64,000 bases of DNA, from assembly GCF_003325955.1 (NCBI RefSeq), contig NZ_CP030929.1, positions 682,001 to 746,000 on the forward strand, read 5' to 3'. Shown here in pieces: positions 37,477 through 47,165 of the stretch. The notes beneath the pieces are model-generated. The model had not been told where the DNA came from and ran no database searches. It was given only the letters and a program-made list of their open reading frames with translations. This DNA comes from Aurantimicrobium sp. MWH-Uga1 (GTDB lineage: Bacteria > Actinomycetota > Actinomycetes > Actinomycetales > Microbacteriaceae). Positions within the stretch are counted from its first letter, which is position 1, and the number at the start of each line of letters is the position of its first letter. The position numbers and the translations under genes are program-made.

Positions 37477-39838
37477 ATGGTGAAAAACACCGACAACGAA
37501 GAGAACGTGACCTTAGAGGTTGTCACTGAGGTTCTTGCTGAAGCTGTAGAAGCGGAAAACCTCATCATTTCTGATGCCGTTCAAATTGCTGAAAAGATAG
37601 TCGATCAAGCTGAAGAAACAGCGGCTGAAATTGTTGCTCAGGCACAAATCGACGCAGCCGACATTGAGGTTGCCTCTGACGTGATCTCGGAAGCAATAGT
37701 GGAGACTTCGGTGGAAGCAGTAGCGCCAACACCAGTCGATTACCCTACATTCGTTGCTCAGGACGTCACAGATATTTTCTTCTTTGCGCCGAATCTTCCA
37801 GGTTCAGAAAACCGCATTCCCAGCCGTGACGGTCGTGAGCGTTTCGAGGATCGACGCAACCGTCAAGGACGCAACGAGCGTGGTGCTTTCGGCCAAAACC
37901 AGGACAATGAAGCTGAAGAAGGAAGTTCAACCCTGCGTCGACGAGCGCGTCGCCGTCAAGGTGAAGACCGCGTGGGACAAGACGACCCCGCAAACACGAT
38001 TGTTCGCATTCGTACTCCCCGCGCACCAGAGGTCATTACTGAGCCACAGCGAATCAAAGGTTCAACACGTTTAGAAGCAAAAAAGCAGCGTCGCCGTGAT
38101 GTCGCGATGCTGGGCGTCGCCGAACGGTTGTAACTGAAAGTGAATTTCTTGCACGCCGTGAGGCAGTAGACCGCTCCATGATTGTTCGCGAGCGCGAAGA
38201 TCGCGTACAGATTGGTGTACTTGAAGACAATGTTCTTGTTGAGCACTACGTTGCTCGAGCCTCTGAGGCTAGCCTGATTGGCAATGTCTACCTCGGTAAG
38301 GTGCAAAACGTATTACCATCCATGGAAGCAGCATTCGTTGATATCGGCCGTGGACGAAACGCTGTTCTTTACTCGGGCGAAGTTGACTGGGATTCGGTTG
38401 AAACCGGCAATCAACCTCGCAAGATCGAGAATGCACTTAAGCCTGGAGATAAAGTTCTCGTTCAAGTAACCAAGGATCCAGTTGGCCAAAAGGGTGCACG
38501 CCTGACCTCTCAGGTTTCTCTCCCAGGTCGTTACCTTGTGTACGTTCCTAACGGATCAATGAATGGAATCAGTCGCAAACTTCCTGACACTGAACGCACA
38601 CGCCTCAAGCGCATCCTCAAAGAGGTTCTTCCTGAAAATGTGGGTGTCATTGTCCGTACCGCAGCTGAAGGTGCCACTGAAGAGCAGCTCACTGTTGATG
38701 TACAGCGATTAACTCAGCAGTGGGAAGAGATTTCTCGTAAGGCTGAAACAGACAACGCTCCTGCAATTTTGCACAGTGAATCAGACCTCCTGATCAAAAT
38801 TGTCCGTGATGTCTTCAACGAAGACTTCCAGCGCATGATTATTCAAGGAGATATGGCTAAGGCCACAATTGAGAGCTATCTCAACCAGGTAGCTCCTGAG
38901 CTTCTCGAGCGAATTTCAGCCTATGAAGGTGATCGTGATGCATTCGATGAATATCGAATCACTGAACAAATTGAGAAGGCACTCGATCGTAAAGTCTGGC
39001 TTCCTTCTGGTGGTTCGCTAGTCATTGACAGAACTGAAGCGATGACAGTCGTCGACGTCAACACAGGAAAGTTTGTTGGTTCTGGCGGAAACCTGGAAGA
39101 AACAGTCACGAAAAACAACCTTGAGGCAGCCGAAGAAATAGTTCGCCAACTTCGCTTACGTGATATCGGCGGAATTATTGTTGTCGACTTTATTGACATG
39201 GTTCTGGAATCCAACAGAGATCTTGTTCACCGTCGTTTTGATTGAATGCTTGTCTCGAGACCGTACAAAGCACCAAGTTGCTGAAGTGACCTCACTCGGT
39301 CTTGTTCAAATGACTCGTAAAAAGCTTGGTTTAGGTCTGCTTGAAACATTCTCAGAAGCCTGCCAAGTATGTGCTGGCCGAGGTGTCATTGTTCACCATG
39401 AACCTGTTACACGTCCGGGAAACAATGGTGAATCTAACGCGGCTGAACCTCGCAAGCGAAGTAAGGGTCGTAACAGCGACAAGCCCGCATCTACAGCTGT
39501 TGTGGCACACCCCATTCCCGAAGGTGCCAAGAACGCACTTGCTCAAATTGCGGCTAGTACGGCTCGGGCACAACACTGACGACCACGTTGACGAAGACAC
39601 AACAAGTGAGGTTGTCGAAATTCTTGACATTCCTGTTGTGAAATCAGATCGCGGCCGCAAGCCCCGAGTCTCAGCTGAAAAGGTTGAAAACATCCTCGAA
39701 AACGTCCTCGAAGCCTTGCCGGAACCCAGTGCGGCTGGACATGGACGAGGTCGTTCACGTCGAGTTTCCACAGCAACAATCTCAACCACAGAGCAGTATT
39801 TCCCAGCTGTCGACAACAGTGAGGCTGGAGGGGAGTAA
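37477..39838 (+). CDS. rne: Ribonuclease E/G, reading frame broken by three apparent indels
   Basis: An endoribonuclease of mRNA decay and rRNA/tRNA processing. The acidic N-terminal extension and an Arg-rich patch lead into the S1 domain (GNVYLGKVQNVLPSMEAAFVDIG), the 5'-sensor/DNase-like catalytic core (TVVDVNTGKFVG, then GGIIVVDFIDM) and the zinc link CQVCAGRG. The product spans three frames. One G seems missing at 38101, where RRRDGRDAGRRR would read through. One T is extra in the run 39236-39239, where the family has RRLIECLSRDR. A base is extra near 39566-39568. The preferred start is the ATG at 37477 (MVKNTD), with GGGAAG upstream; ATG 37459 is possible. A sequencing error is far more likely than gene loss. 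Confidence 0.85.
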
Positions 39839-39842
39839 TTCC

Positions 39843-39883
39843 TATGGCGCGTGCGGCCTTGTTGGTTTGACCCACGTGCCATA
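39843..39883 (+). other. Hairpin between rne and rplU
   Basis: TATGGCGCGTG (39843-39853) pairs with CACGTGCCATA (39873-39883) with one G-T pair and a 19-base loop. No T-run follows. It could be an end-of-rne structure or part of the rplU leader. The rest of the 174-base gap up to 40012 holds nothing clear. Confidence 0.4.
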
Positions 39884-40012
39884 AATGGCTATTCTTGAAC
39901 CTTGGTGCCAGTTCCACTCAGAACTTTGTGCCCCAGTCTTCTGTGAATAGTTGTCAGTTTGCCCGAAACCTTCGCAGAAATAATTCGTTAGCTTTAGAAA
40001 TTAGGTAGCAAA

Positions 40013-40321
40013 GTGGTTTACGCAGTAGTGCGCTCCGGCGGTCGCCAGGAAAAGGTTTGAAGTCGGCACCATCGTCACAATGGACCGCGTGCAGGCAGAT
40101 AAGTCCGGTACCATCGAACTGCCCGCAGTTCTCCTCGTTGACGGCGACAAGATCACCGCAGACCAGGCTTCACTCGCCAAGGTTAAGGTCACAGCTACAG
40201 TCCTCACGACCTTCGTGGTCCCAAAATTATCATCCAGAAGTACAAGAACAAGACCGGTTATAAGAAGCGTCAGGGCCACCGTCAGGAGCTCACTCGCGTT
40301 CAGATCACCGGCATCAAGTAA
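40013..40321 (+). CDS. rplU: 50S ribosomal protein L21, reading frame broken by two apparent indels
   Basis: A large-subunit protein that binds 23S rRNA. The GTG start gives [15 protein letters not shown] and then a stop. Removing one T from the TTT run 40056-40058 restores [18 protein letters not shown] and the middle of the protein. Restoring one A near 40206 gives [27 protein letters not shown] and the normal end at TAA 40319-40321. The rebuilt protein is about 102 residues, the usual size. It is followed by rpmA at 17 bases. Confidence 0.85.
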
Positions 40322-40338
40322 GGCTAGGAGAGACTCAG

Positions 40339-40590
40339 ATGGCACATAAAAAGGGTGCGAGCTCCACTCGCAACGGTCGTGACTCCAACGCACAGCGCCT
40401 CGGTGTGAAGCGCTTCGGTGGTCAGAAGGTCCTTGCCGGCGAAATCATCGTTCGCCAGCGCGGTACTCACTTCCACCCCGGTGTGAACGTCGGACGTGGT
40501 GGCGATGACACTCTCTTCGCCCTCGCAGCAGGTGCTGTTGAGTTCGGGAACAAGGGTGGCCGCAAGGTCGTCAACATTGTGACTGTCTAA
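40339..40590 (+). CDS. rpmA: 50S ribosomal protein L27
   Basis: An 83-residue protein whose N-terminus reaches the peptidyl-transferase centre. It starts [29 protein letters not shown], the family signature, with [21 protein letters not shown] after it. The frame is intact, unlike its neighbours. There is no N-terminal cleavage extension. Confidence 0.97.
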   Translation: MAHKKGASSTRNGRDSNAQRLGVKRFGGQKVLAGEIIVRQRGTHFHPGVNVGRGGDDTLFALAAGAVEFGNKGGRKVVNIVTV

Positions 40591-40614
40591 CACCAGCACA
40601 TACAGCTTTAGAGG

Positions 40615-40641
40615 AAGGGCGAGCTTTTAGCTCGCCTTTTC
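40615..40641 (+). terminator. Intrinsic terminator after rpmA
   Basis: GGCGAGC (40618-40624) pairs with GCTCGCC (40630-40636) over TTTTA, followed by TTTTCTTATTT. It separates the ribosomal pair from obg. Confidence 0.85.
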
Positions 40642-40682
40642 TTATTTCACATATTTTCACTTCAACAGATGAGGAGCAGCTG

Positions 40683-42204
40683 ATGGCAACATTCGTTGAC
40701 AACGTCACCTTGCACCTCAAAGCTGGTCACGGTGGAAATGGTTGTGGTCTCGGTTAAGCGGGAAAAGTTCAAACCTCTTGCTGGTCCTGACGGCGGAAAT
40801 GGTGGAGATGGGGGAGATATTGTCCTTTACTCCGATCCTCAGGTAACAACACTGCTGAGCTTCCATCGTTCACCCCACATCAAAAGTCAACACGGTGGCC
40901 CGGTATGGGCGACCACCGTCAAGGTTTTAAAGGTGAAGATCTTGTTTTATCTGTTCCTGTAGGAACTGTGGTCAAGGACGCAGAGGGAACTCTCATTACT
41001 GATATGAATGTTCCGGGTATGAAAGTGGTGATTGCCCCTGGAGGTCAGGGAGGTCTAGGCAACGCTGCTTTAGCATCAACCAAACGCAAGGCTCCTGGTT
41101 TCGCACTGCTCGGAACCATGGGATTTGAAGGCGACATCATCCTTGAACTCAAGACCTTGGCTGATGTTGCTCTCGTGGGGTATCCCTCTGCAGGGAAATC
41201 CTCTCTTATTGCTGCTCTATCAGCTGCACGACCCAAGATTGCTGATTATCCTTTCACCACACTGCACCCCAATTTGGGTGTAGTTCAAGCTGGAGACGTC
41301 CGCTATACCATCGCTGATGTTCCTGGTCTGATTGAAGGTGCATCAGAGGGTAAAGGTCTTGGATTGGAGTTTCTTCGACACGTCGAGCGGTGTACTGCTC
41401 TTCTTCATGTGATCGACTGTGCAACTCTTGAACCAGGTCGGGACCCGCTCACTGACCTTGATGTGATTCTGGCGGAACTTGCCGCTTATCCTGTTCCTGC
41501 TGACCAAATTCCATTACTGGAACGACCTCAGTTGATTGCTCTGAATAAGGTTGATGTTCCTGACGCTAAAGATCTTGCTGATTTGGTCAGGCCGTTCCTA
41601 GAAGAACGGGGATATCGAGTATTTGAGATTTCTGCGGTTTCGCATGAGGGACTTCGCCAGTTGTCATTCGCTCTTGCCGAGGTAGTTGAAGAAGGACGTA
41701 AGCAAGCTGCTGATAATGAGGTTGTTCCTGTGATTATGCTTCGACCTCGTGCAGTAGATGATCAAGGTTTCGACATCCGCGTCGAAGGTGGGTCTAACGG
41801 GAATATTTACCGCGTCCTGGGAGCTAAACCTGAGCGCTGGGTCGAACAAACCGACTTCAATAACGAAGAGGCAGTCGGTTACCTAGCAGACCGTTTAGCG
41901 AAGCTTGGTGTTGAAGAGATGTTGTTCAAGAAAGGTGCTGTTGCCGGTTCAACAGTCATTATTGGTGAAGGCAACGGATTGGTCTTTGACTGGGAGCCCA
42001 CAATGACTTCTGCGGCAGAACTCATGACAGGACCTCGTGGAAACAGACGAGAGATTGAACCAAAACAATCGCCGAACCAATAAAGAACGCCGTGATTCTT
42101 ATTACGACCTGATGGATGCGAAACAAGAAGCCCGTGACGAGCTCGTCCGGGAACGTGATGCAGGTATTTGGCAAGTAGATGAAGAGATCGCAGATGAGAG
42201 TTAG
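40683..42204 (+). CDS. obg: GTPase Obg/CgtA, reading frame broken by three apparent indels
   Basis: A ribosome-associated GTPase of 50S assembly and stress control. It begins [20 protein letters not shown], the glycine-rich Obg fold. An extra G at 40746-40747 breaks the frame before [23 protein letters not shown] missing G at 40902-40903 breaks it again, where [16 protein letters not shown] should follow. The G domain ([28 protein letters not shown]) is intact. An extra A in the run 42041-42043 hides the normal end, which continues in the next frame through [19 protein letters not shown] to the TAG at 42202-42204. The C-terminal OCT domain is present. Confidence 0.87.
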
Positions 42205-42976
42205 TACACGCGAAGACATTGCTCGTGCACATCGTGTAGTGGTCAAGGTCGGTTCATCCTCGATTAGTGGTGCAAATGTACATCAAATCAAGATTGTTGT
42301 GGACGCACTGGCAGAAATGCACAGTCGAGGAACCGAGGTTGTTCTTGTTTCCTCAGGTGCGATGGCAACCGGTTTTCCATACATTAATCTGACTTCACGA
42401 CCTACAGATCTTCCAACTCTGCAGGCTGCAGCTGCTGTTGGTCAAAGCAGGCTTATGGTTCGATACCAAGAGCTTTTGGACAATTTCAACATTGTTGCAG
42501 GACAGGTATTGCTCACATCAGGCGATTTCGAAAACGACTCAACACGTTTCCAACGCTGCTTTGGCGATGGAGAAATTGCTCGAACTGCGTGTGCTTCCCA
42601 TCGTGAATGAGAATGACACTGTTGCCACCCAAGAAATTCGTTTCGGTGACAACGACCACCTTGCATCTCTTGTTGCACAGCTTGTCCAGGCAGATGTGCT
42701 TGTTTTGTTATCTGACGTTGATGGCATTTACACCAAACCTCCTCATGAGCCCGGTGCAGAACGTATCGAAATCGTACCTTTTTGGTCATCTTCTTGACCA
42801 TGTTGTGTTTGGAACTGTTGGCTCCGCTGGCGTTGGTAGTGGGCGCAGGAACGAAGGCTGCTGCTGCACAATTAGCTGCTCAATCTGGAACGTCTGTGCT
42901 CATCACGGATGCTGCACTCGTTTCTTCTGCATTGCGTGGAGAGAACGTAGGAACTTGGTTCGAAGCTGCAAGCTGA
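42194..42976 (+). CDS. proB: Glutamate 5-kinase, reading frame broken by three apparent indels
   Basis: The first enzyme of proline synthesis, phosphorylating glutamate. The amino-acid-kinase fold is clear: [37 protein letters not shown], then in shifted frames [31 protein letters not shown] and [15 protein letters not shown], ending GTWFEAAS. Apparent changes are an extra T in 42547-42549, an extra T in 42779-42783, and two missing Gs at 42841-42843, where GSGGAGTK is expected. No PUA domain follows. The ATG at 42194 lies inside the last codons of obg, so the two are coupled. proA comes next. Confidence 0.85.
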
Positions 42977-43009
42977 ATTGTTCATTGCTGAGCTCGATAA
43001 CATGGGGAT

Positions 43010-44281
43010 ATGTCCGCTTTGAATACGCATCTCAGTCGTGAACTCCTCATCAAGCTTGAGGCTGCTCAAAAAGCGTCACGCGTCCTAGGAACACTGAGCA
43101 CTGCGCAGAAGAACACCGCGCTCGAGGCAATCGCAGACGCCATCGATGCTAACCATGGACTTATTCTTGAGGCGAATACCATGGACATGGACAAGGCGGA
43201 GGCAAGCGGTATGTCCACAGGCATGCTCGATCGACTTCGTTTCACCCCAGAGCGGTTAACTTCCCTAGCGCAAGCTGTTCGTGACGTCATTTCGCTTCCT
43301 GACCCAGTCGGGGTAGTTGTTCGCGGAAATGATATGCCTAACGGTATTCATCTTTCTCAGGTGAGGGTGCCCTTTGGCGTCATTGGTGCAATCTATGAAG
43401 CACGACCCAATGTCACGGTCGATATTGCCGCGTTATGCCTCAAAAGTGGCAATGCTGCCGTGTTACGAGGTGGCACTGCGGCAGAAGGAACAAATACAGT
43501 TACCGTCGCGCTCATGCAGTCGGCACTGAAGTCTGCTGGGATACCACAAGCATCAATACAAACAATTGACGAGCTCGGTCGTGAGGGTGCGACGCAACTC
43601 ATGGCTGCCCGCGGTTTCGTGGATGTGCTTATTCCTCGCGGAAGCGCCAACCTCATCAATGCTGTGGTTCAAGAATCCAAGGTTCCTGTAATTGAAACAG
43701 GAGCTGGGGTGGTGCATATCTATGTCGAAGAGTCAGCAGATTTCGATCAGGCTGTGGAGATCGTGCATAACGCCAAAGTGCAACGTCCAAGTGTGTGCAA
43801 CTCTTTGGAAACACTTCTCATCGATGAACATATTGCTCCTGAATTGCTTCCACGCATTGTTTCTCGGCTTGAAGCCGCTGGTGTAACGCTCAAGGGCGAT
43901 ACTTCAGCGCAATCTCTCTGTTCCAGTCTGGGGCCTGCTACTGATGAAGACTTTGCTACTGAACACATGTCCCTCGAGATGTCAGTTAAAGTCGTCACTG
44001 GCCTAAGTGAAGCGCTCGAGCACATCAGAAAGTACTCAACCAAACACACAGAGTCCATTCTCACTAACAATATTGCTCAAGCAGAACGATTTTTAGCCGA
44101 GGTAGATGCCGCTGTAGTAATGGTGAACGCTTCAACACGATTCACGGACGGCGGAGAATTTGGCTTTGGTGCAGAGGTGGGTATTTCGACTCAGAAACTT
44201 CATGCCCGTGGCCCTATGGGTCTTCCCGAACTTACTTCAACAAAGTGGATTGTCCGCGGTTCAGGGCAAATTCGGCACTAG
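43010..44281 (+). CDS. proA: Gamma-glutamyl phosphate reductase
   Basis: A 423-residue NADPH-dependent enzyme turning glutamyl phosphate into glutamate semialdehyde, step two of proline synthesis. Family blocks are present: VRVPFGVIGAIYEARPNVTVD, LCLKSGNAAVLRGG, and the catalytic-Cys stretch VQRPSVCNSLETLLI (Cys near 264). The end holds FTDGGEFGFGAEVGISTQKLHARGP. The frame is clean, which marks the right-hand edge of the error-prone stretch. It starts 33 bases after proB. Confidence 0.95.
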   Translation: MSALNTHLSRELLIKLEAAQKASRVLGTLSTAQKNTALEAIADAIDANHGLILEANTMDMDKAEASGMSTGMLDRLRFTPERLTSLAQAVRDVISLPDPVGVVVRGNDMPNGIHLSQVRVPFGVIGAIYEARPNVTVDIAALCLKSGNAAVLRGGTAAEGTNTVTVALMQSALKSAGIPQASIQTIDELGREGATQLMAARGFVDVLIPRGSANLINAVVQESKVPVIETGAGVVHIYVEESADFDQAVEIVHNAKVQRPSVCNSLETLLIDEHIAPELLPRIVSRLEAAGVTLKGDTSAQSLCSSLGPATDEDFATEHMSLEMSVKVVTGLSEALEHIRKYSTKHTESILTNNIAQAERFLAEVDAAVVMVNASTRFTDGGEFGFGAEVGISTQKLHARGPMGLPELTSTKWIVRGSGQIRH

Positions 44282-44313
44282 ACTTTATTTATCACCACTT
44301 ATACGGAGAAACG

Positions 44314-44508
44314 ATGAATGCAGTAGAGATTCTTGCCAACACCGAAGGTCACGAAACCTTTCCGCTCGTGCTTCCAGCAATCGCTTTTGGAATCATTGCA
44401 GCTGGTTTCTTCACTTTCCTTGGCTTAGTTACCTACAGCTACAAGAACGTGGCAGCGCGTCACCGTCAAAAGTGGTCTGAGGCATCCGATCACGGCGCCC
44501 ACCACTAA
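44314..44508 (+). CDS. Small single-span membrane protein
   Basis: A 64-residue protein: short acidic N-terminus (MNAVEILANTEGHETF), one long hydrophobic stretch (PLVLPAIAFGIIAAGFFTFLGLVTYSY), then a basic/His-rich tail (KNVAARHRQKW to GAHH). The ATG at 44314 has CGGAGA upstream. It lies between proA and nadD and starts 32 bases after proA. Similar small proteins occur at this place in related actinobacteria as far as I recall. Function unknown. Confidence 0.68.
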   Translation: MNAVEILANTEGHETFPLVLPAIAFGIIAAGFFTFLGLVTYSYKNVAARHRQKWSEASDHGAHH

Positions 44509-44518
44509 AGAAGTTTTC

Positions 44519-45118
44519 ATGACCGTCCTCGGTCACACCACTCGAATTGGCGTCTTTGGCGGAACGTTTGATCCGCCCCAAAACGGCCATTTAGCCGTTG
44601 CCCAGGACGCTCTAGTGCGACTTCAGCTCGATCATGTCCTGTTTGTTCCAGCAGGAGATCCTTGGCAAAAGAATGTCCAGACACCCGCGGCGGAACGTTT
44701 TGAGATGGTTGAAATCGCTCTCATTGGGCAGGAACACATGTCCGTCAGTAGAGTCGACATTGAACGTGAAGGTCCGACCTACACCATCGATACCCTTACG
44801 GATCTTGCCAAGTTATACCCCGGCGCAGAACTCTTTTTCATCCTCGGGGATGATGCCTTTTCTGGAATTACTTCTTGGAAAAATTACGAACAATTAGCCC
44901 AGTTGGCCACAATAGTTGTCGTGTCACGGCACGGAACACCTGTAGAAGTCCCCACAAAGCTTTCACCCAGCGTAAACTTGCTAGAAATGTCAGCTTTACC
45001 CATCTCGTCCACGCAATGCCGTGAACGAATCATGGCAGGTCACTCGCTCGAGGGACTTGTTCCAGCAGGGGTAGCTGCTTACATCGAGATGAAGAATTTG
45101 TATCGGAGAACAACGTGA
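44519..45118 (+). CDS. nadD: Nicotinate-nucleotide adenylyltransferase
   Basis: A 199-residue enzyme making deamido-NAD from nicotinate mononucleotide and ATP. The nucleotidyltransferase motif GVFGGTFDPPQNGHL (HxGH-type) is at the start, followed by FVPAGDPWQK and the C-terminal ISSTQCRERI, equivalent to the ISSTxIR motif of the family. Its stop overlaps the next start as GTGA. Confidence 0.94.
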   Translation: MTVLGHTTRIGVFGGTFDPPQNGHLAVAQDALVRLQLDHVLFVPAGDPWQKNVQTPAAERFEMVEIALIGQEHMSVSRVDIEREGPTYTIDTLTDLAKLYPGAELFFILGDDAFSGITSWKNYEQLAQLATIVVVSRHGTPVEVPTKLSPSVNLLEMSALPISSTQCRERIMAGHSLEGLVPAGVAAYIEMKNLYRRTT

Positions 45119-46623
45119 GTGGTGACACCCCCGAGATCGTCCTTAACGAATTCGGCGACCTCTCTCGTAAAGCCCGACGAGAACTAGAAGCACGCGGGAT
45201 TGACCCGGACACTGCTGTTGTTGAATACATCGCCGCAACAGGCCAAATGCCCGTCATTACCCCCGAAGAAGCAGCAGCTGCCAAGGCTCAAGCGCAGGTA
45301 GAAGCAGAGATATCACGTGCTGAGGAAGTAGTCTCCACACCTCCGGTTGCACATCCAATTCAAAGTAGGCCTGCTGAACCAATTATTCCTCCCGTTGAAA
45401 AAGTTGATGTCCAACCTCAATCTTCGGTTCCGCCCATCTCAGTTCCAGTCACAGCTGCAGAGACCGGTCCCATCGAACCTCTCGTGGTTTCCCCGGCTCT
45501 AGATTCTGGTTCCCTCACTGCGGTTGAAGAAACTCTGGCAACCGTTTCAGAACACACTGGTGAAGTTGTTACAGGCTTTGATTCTCTACTCACCACAAAC
45601 ACGGACAATGTTGCATCAGGACCTACAAAGAGTCAACTACGCAAACTAGCTCGGAAAGAAAAGAAAGCCCAATCTGCTGCCGTTAAGGCAGAAAAACTCG
45701 CTGCTAAGGAAGCTGCGCAACGTGAAGCGGAAGAAGCTGCAGCTACAACTGCGGCGGCATTAATTGCTTTAGAACAGGAAGAGGCGCGAGTTACTGAAGC
45801 ACATCTCGCTGCAGACCGAGCAGAAGCAGAGCGTCTCGAAGCTGAGCGTGTCGCAGCAGAGAATGCTGATGCTCAACGTCGTGCTGAAGAGGCTGCCGAG
45901 GCTGAGCGCCGTGCTGAACAAGCGCGAACTGATGAAAAGAAACGTGAAGAGCAGACGGAGACGGCGGCCGCTGCTGCAGCTGCAGCAGCAGTTACATTTA
46001 CTGAACCTGCGGAAACTGCATCACGAGTTGAGAATCTTCCAATCGAAGAACTCGAGGATGAGTCAGTTGATGCCGATGATGATCTGGAATTTGAACTGGA
46101 GCCTCAAACAATCTCGGAGGCTACTGCTGCTATTGCCATCGCAGAAGCAGTTGCTGCGGCAGAAGCTGTTGTGGAAGCAGGTGAAGTTAGTGTCGACAAT
46201 GGCAATCTTGCCAGCGCCGTTCCTGCAACTACTGGTTCTATATCTGTCATTCCCAACACGCTCATCTTGCCCAATCTTCCAGAAACAACTGGAAGTATTG
46301 CGCCAATTGTTCCTACAGGTGAAATTGTCATCACCGGATCAATTTTGATTCCCTCTTCTGTGTCTCAAACAGGTGCATTAGAAGCAATTGACACCTCTGA
46401 GGTCGACATCATTGCTGAAGAGGATCAACCCGCACCTACGCAAGGAATGGCACCAGTTAGTGCCGCATCTGCTGTCAGCGCCTACAACATCTCCAACACA
46501 GTCGTCACAACGCCCCGGGGTATGAACGAACGACTTCCTTTCATCCTCTCTGTAACAGCTGCCGGTTTGGCTGTGGGAGTGGTGGCTTTATTCGTTGCCG
46601 GTTATTTCTTAGGACTGTTCTAA
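45115..46623 (+). CDS. Long Ala/Glu-rich coiled-coil protein with C-terminal membrane anchor
   Basis: A 502-residue protein without a recognised enzyme domain. A conserved-looking start (IVLNEFGDLSRKARRELEARGIDPDTAVVEYIAATGQMP) gives way to a Pro-rich linker. A long Ala/Glu/Arg heptad stretch at about 175-295 is a likely coiled coil. An acidic, Thr/Ser-rich region contains repeated TTGSI/ITGSI motifs. One membrane span lies at the very end (FILSVTAAGLAVGVVALFVAGYFLGLF). With no signal peptide, most of it would stay in the cytosol, tail-anchored. It is coupled to nadD by GTGA and is followed by rsfS. A scaffold or envelope role is a guess. Confidence 0.65.
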   Translation: MSGDTPEIVLNEFGDLSRKARRELEARGIDPDTAVVEYIAATGQMPVITPEEAAAAKAQAQVEAEISRAEEVVSTPPVAHPIQSRPAEPIIPPVEKVDVQPQSSVPPISVPVTAAETGPIEPLVVSPALDSGSLTAVEETLATVSEHTGEVVTGFDSLLTTNTDNVASGPTKSQLRKLARKEKKAQSAAVKAEKLAAKEAAQREAEEAAATTAAALIALEQEEARVTEAHLAADRAEAERLEAERVAAENADAQRRAEEAAEAERRAEQARTDEKKREEQTETAAAAAAAAAVTFTEPAETASRVENLPIEELEDESVDADDDLEFELEPQTISEATAAIAIAEAVAAAEAVVEAGEVSVDNGNLASAVPATTGSISVIPNTLILPNLPETTGSIAPIVPTGEIVITGSILIPSSVSQTGALEAIDTSEVDIIAEEDQPAPTQGMAPVSAASAVSAYNISNTVVTTPRGMNERLPFILSVTAAGLAVGVVALFVAGYFLGLF

Positions 46624-46998
46624 TTGGCTGCTACTGAAAACGCTCTTCGTCTGCTCGCAATTGCGGCTTCTGCTGCAGATGACAAGGGCGGAGAAGATCT
46701 CGTTGCACTAGATATTTCCGAACCTCTACCTTTAGTTGATATTTTCTTACTCGTTACTGGTCGTAACGAACGTAATGTCATCGCAATCTCTAATGAGATT
46801 GAAGACAAAATGATTGAAGCAGGCGTCAAAACCATCCGGCGCGAAGGCCGCGCAGAAGGACGTTGGATTCTTTTGGACTTTGGTGATCTTGTGGTTCACG
46901 TTTTCCATGAAGAAGAACGTATGTACTACGGGCTCGAGCGTTTGTGGAAAGACTGCCCGACAATTCCGCTCAAATTAGCACGCCCCTCTGAGGTGTAG
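46624..46998 (+). CDS. rsfS: Ribosome silencing factor RsfS
   Basis: A 124-residue protein that binds L14 and blocks subunit joining in starved cells. The RsfS/Iojap core is clear: VALDISEPLPLVDIFLLVTGRNERNV, EGRAEGRWILLDFGDLVVHVFHEEERMYYGLERLW. The start appears to be TTG at 46624, one base after the upstream stop, with AGGA before it. The nadD-...-rsfS order is widespread in actinobacteria. Confidence 0.92.
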   Translation: MAATENALRLLAIAASAADDKGGEDLVALDISEPLPLVDIFLLVTGRNERNVIAISNEIEDKMIEAGVKTIRREGRAEGRWILLDFGDLVVHVFHEEERMYYGLERLWKDCPTIPLKLARPSEV

Positions 46999-47040
46999 TA
47001 ATCTAAACAAGTTGTCACTGAGCAGTAGCTCAGAGACCAA

Positions 47041-47116
47041 GGGTCTGTGGCGCAGCTGGTAGCGCACCTGCATGGCATGCAGGGGGTCAGGGGTTCGAGT
47101 CCCCTCAGATCCACCA
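47041..47116 (+). tRNA. tRNA-Ala (anticodon GGC), CCA encoded
   Basis: A complete cloverleaf. The acceptor stem is GGGTCTG/CAGATCC. The anticodon arm CCTGC-ATGGCAT-GCAGG has the GGC anticodon, the T arm has GGTTCGAGTCC, and the 3' end is ACCA. The third acceptor pair is G-T, i.e. G3:U70, the identity mark of tRNA-Ala. Confidence 0.96.
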
Positions 47117-47117
47117 G

Positions 47118-47140
47118 AATCCCCGCCCAGGCGGGGATTT
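47118..47140 (+). terminator. Terminator after tRNA-Ala
   Basis: AATCCCCGC (47118-47126) pairs with GCGGGGATT (47131-47139) around CCAG, followed by TTCTTGTTCT. It begins one base past the encoded CCA. Confidence 0.82.
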
Positions 47141-47165
47141 CTTGTTCTAATACTGATGGAGAATC

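Noticed and set aside
37459..39838. RNase E/G as a true pseudogene or as programmed frameshifting
   Set aside because: All three breaks can be mended at short homopolymers, no slippery-site structure is repeated, and neighbouring essential genes show the same damage.
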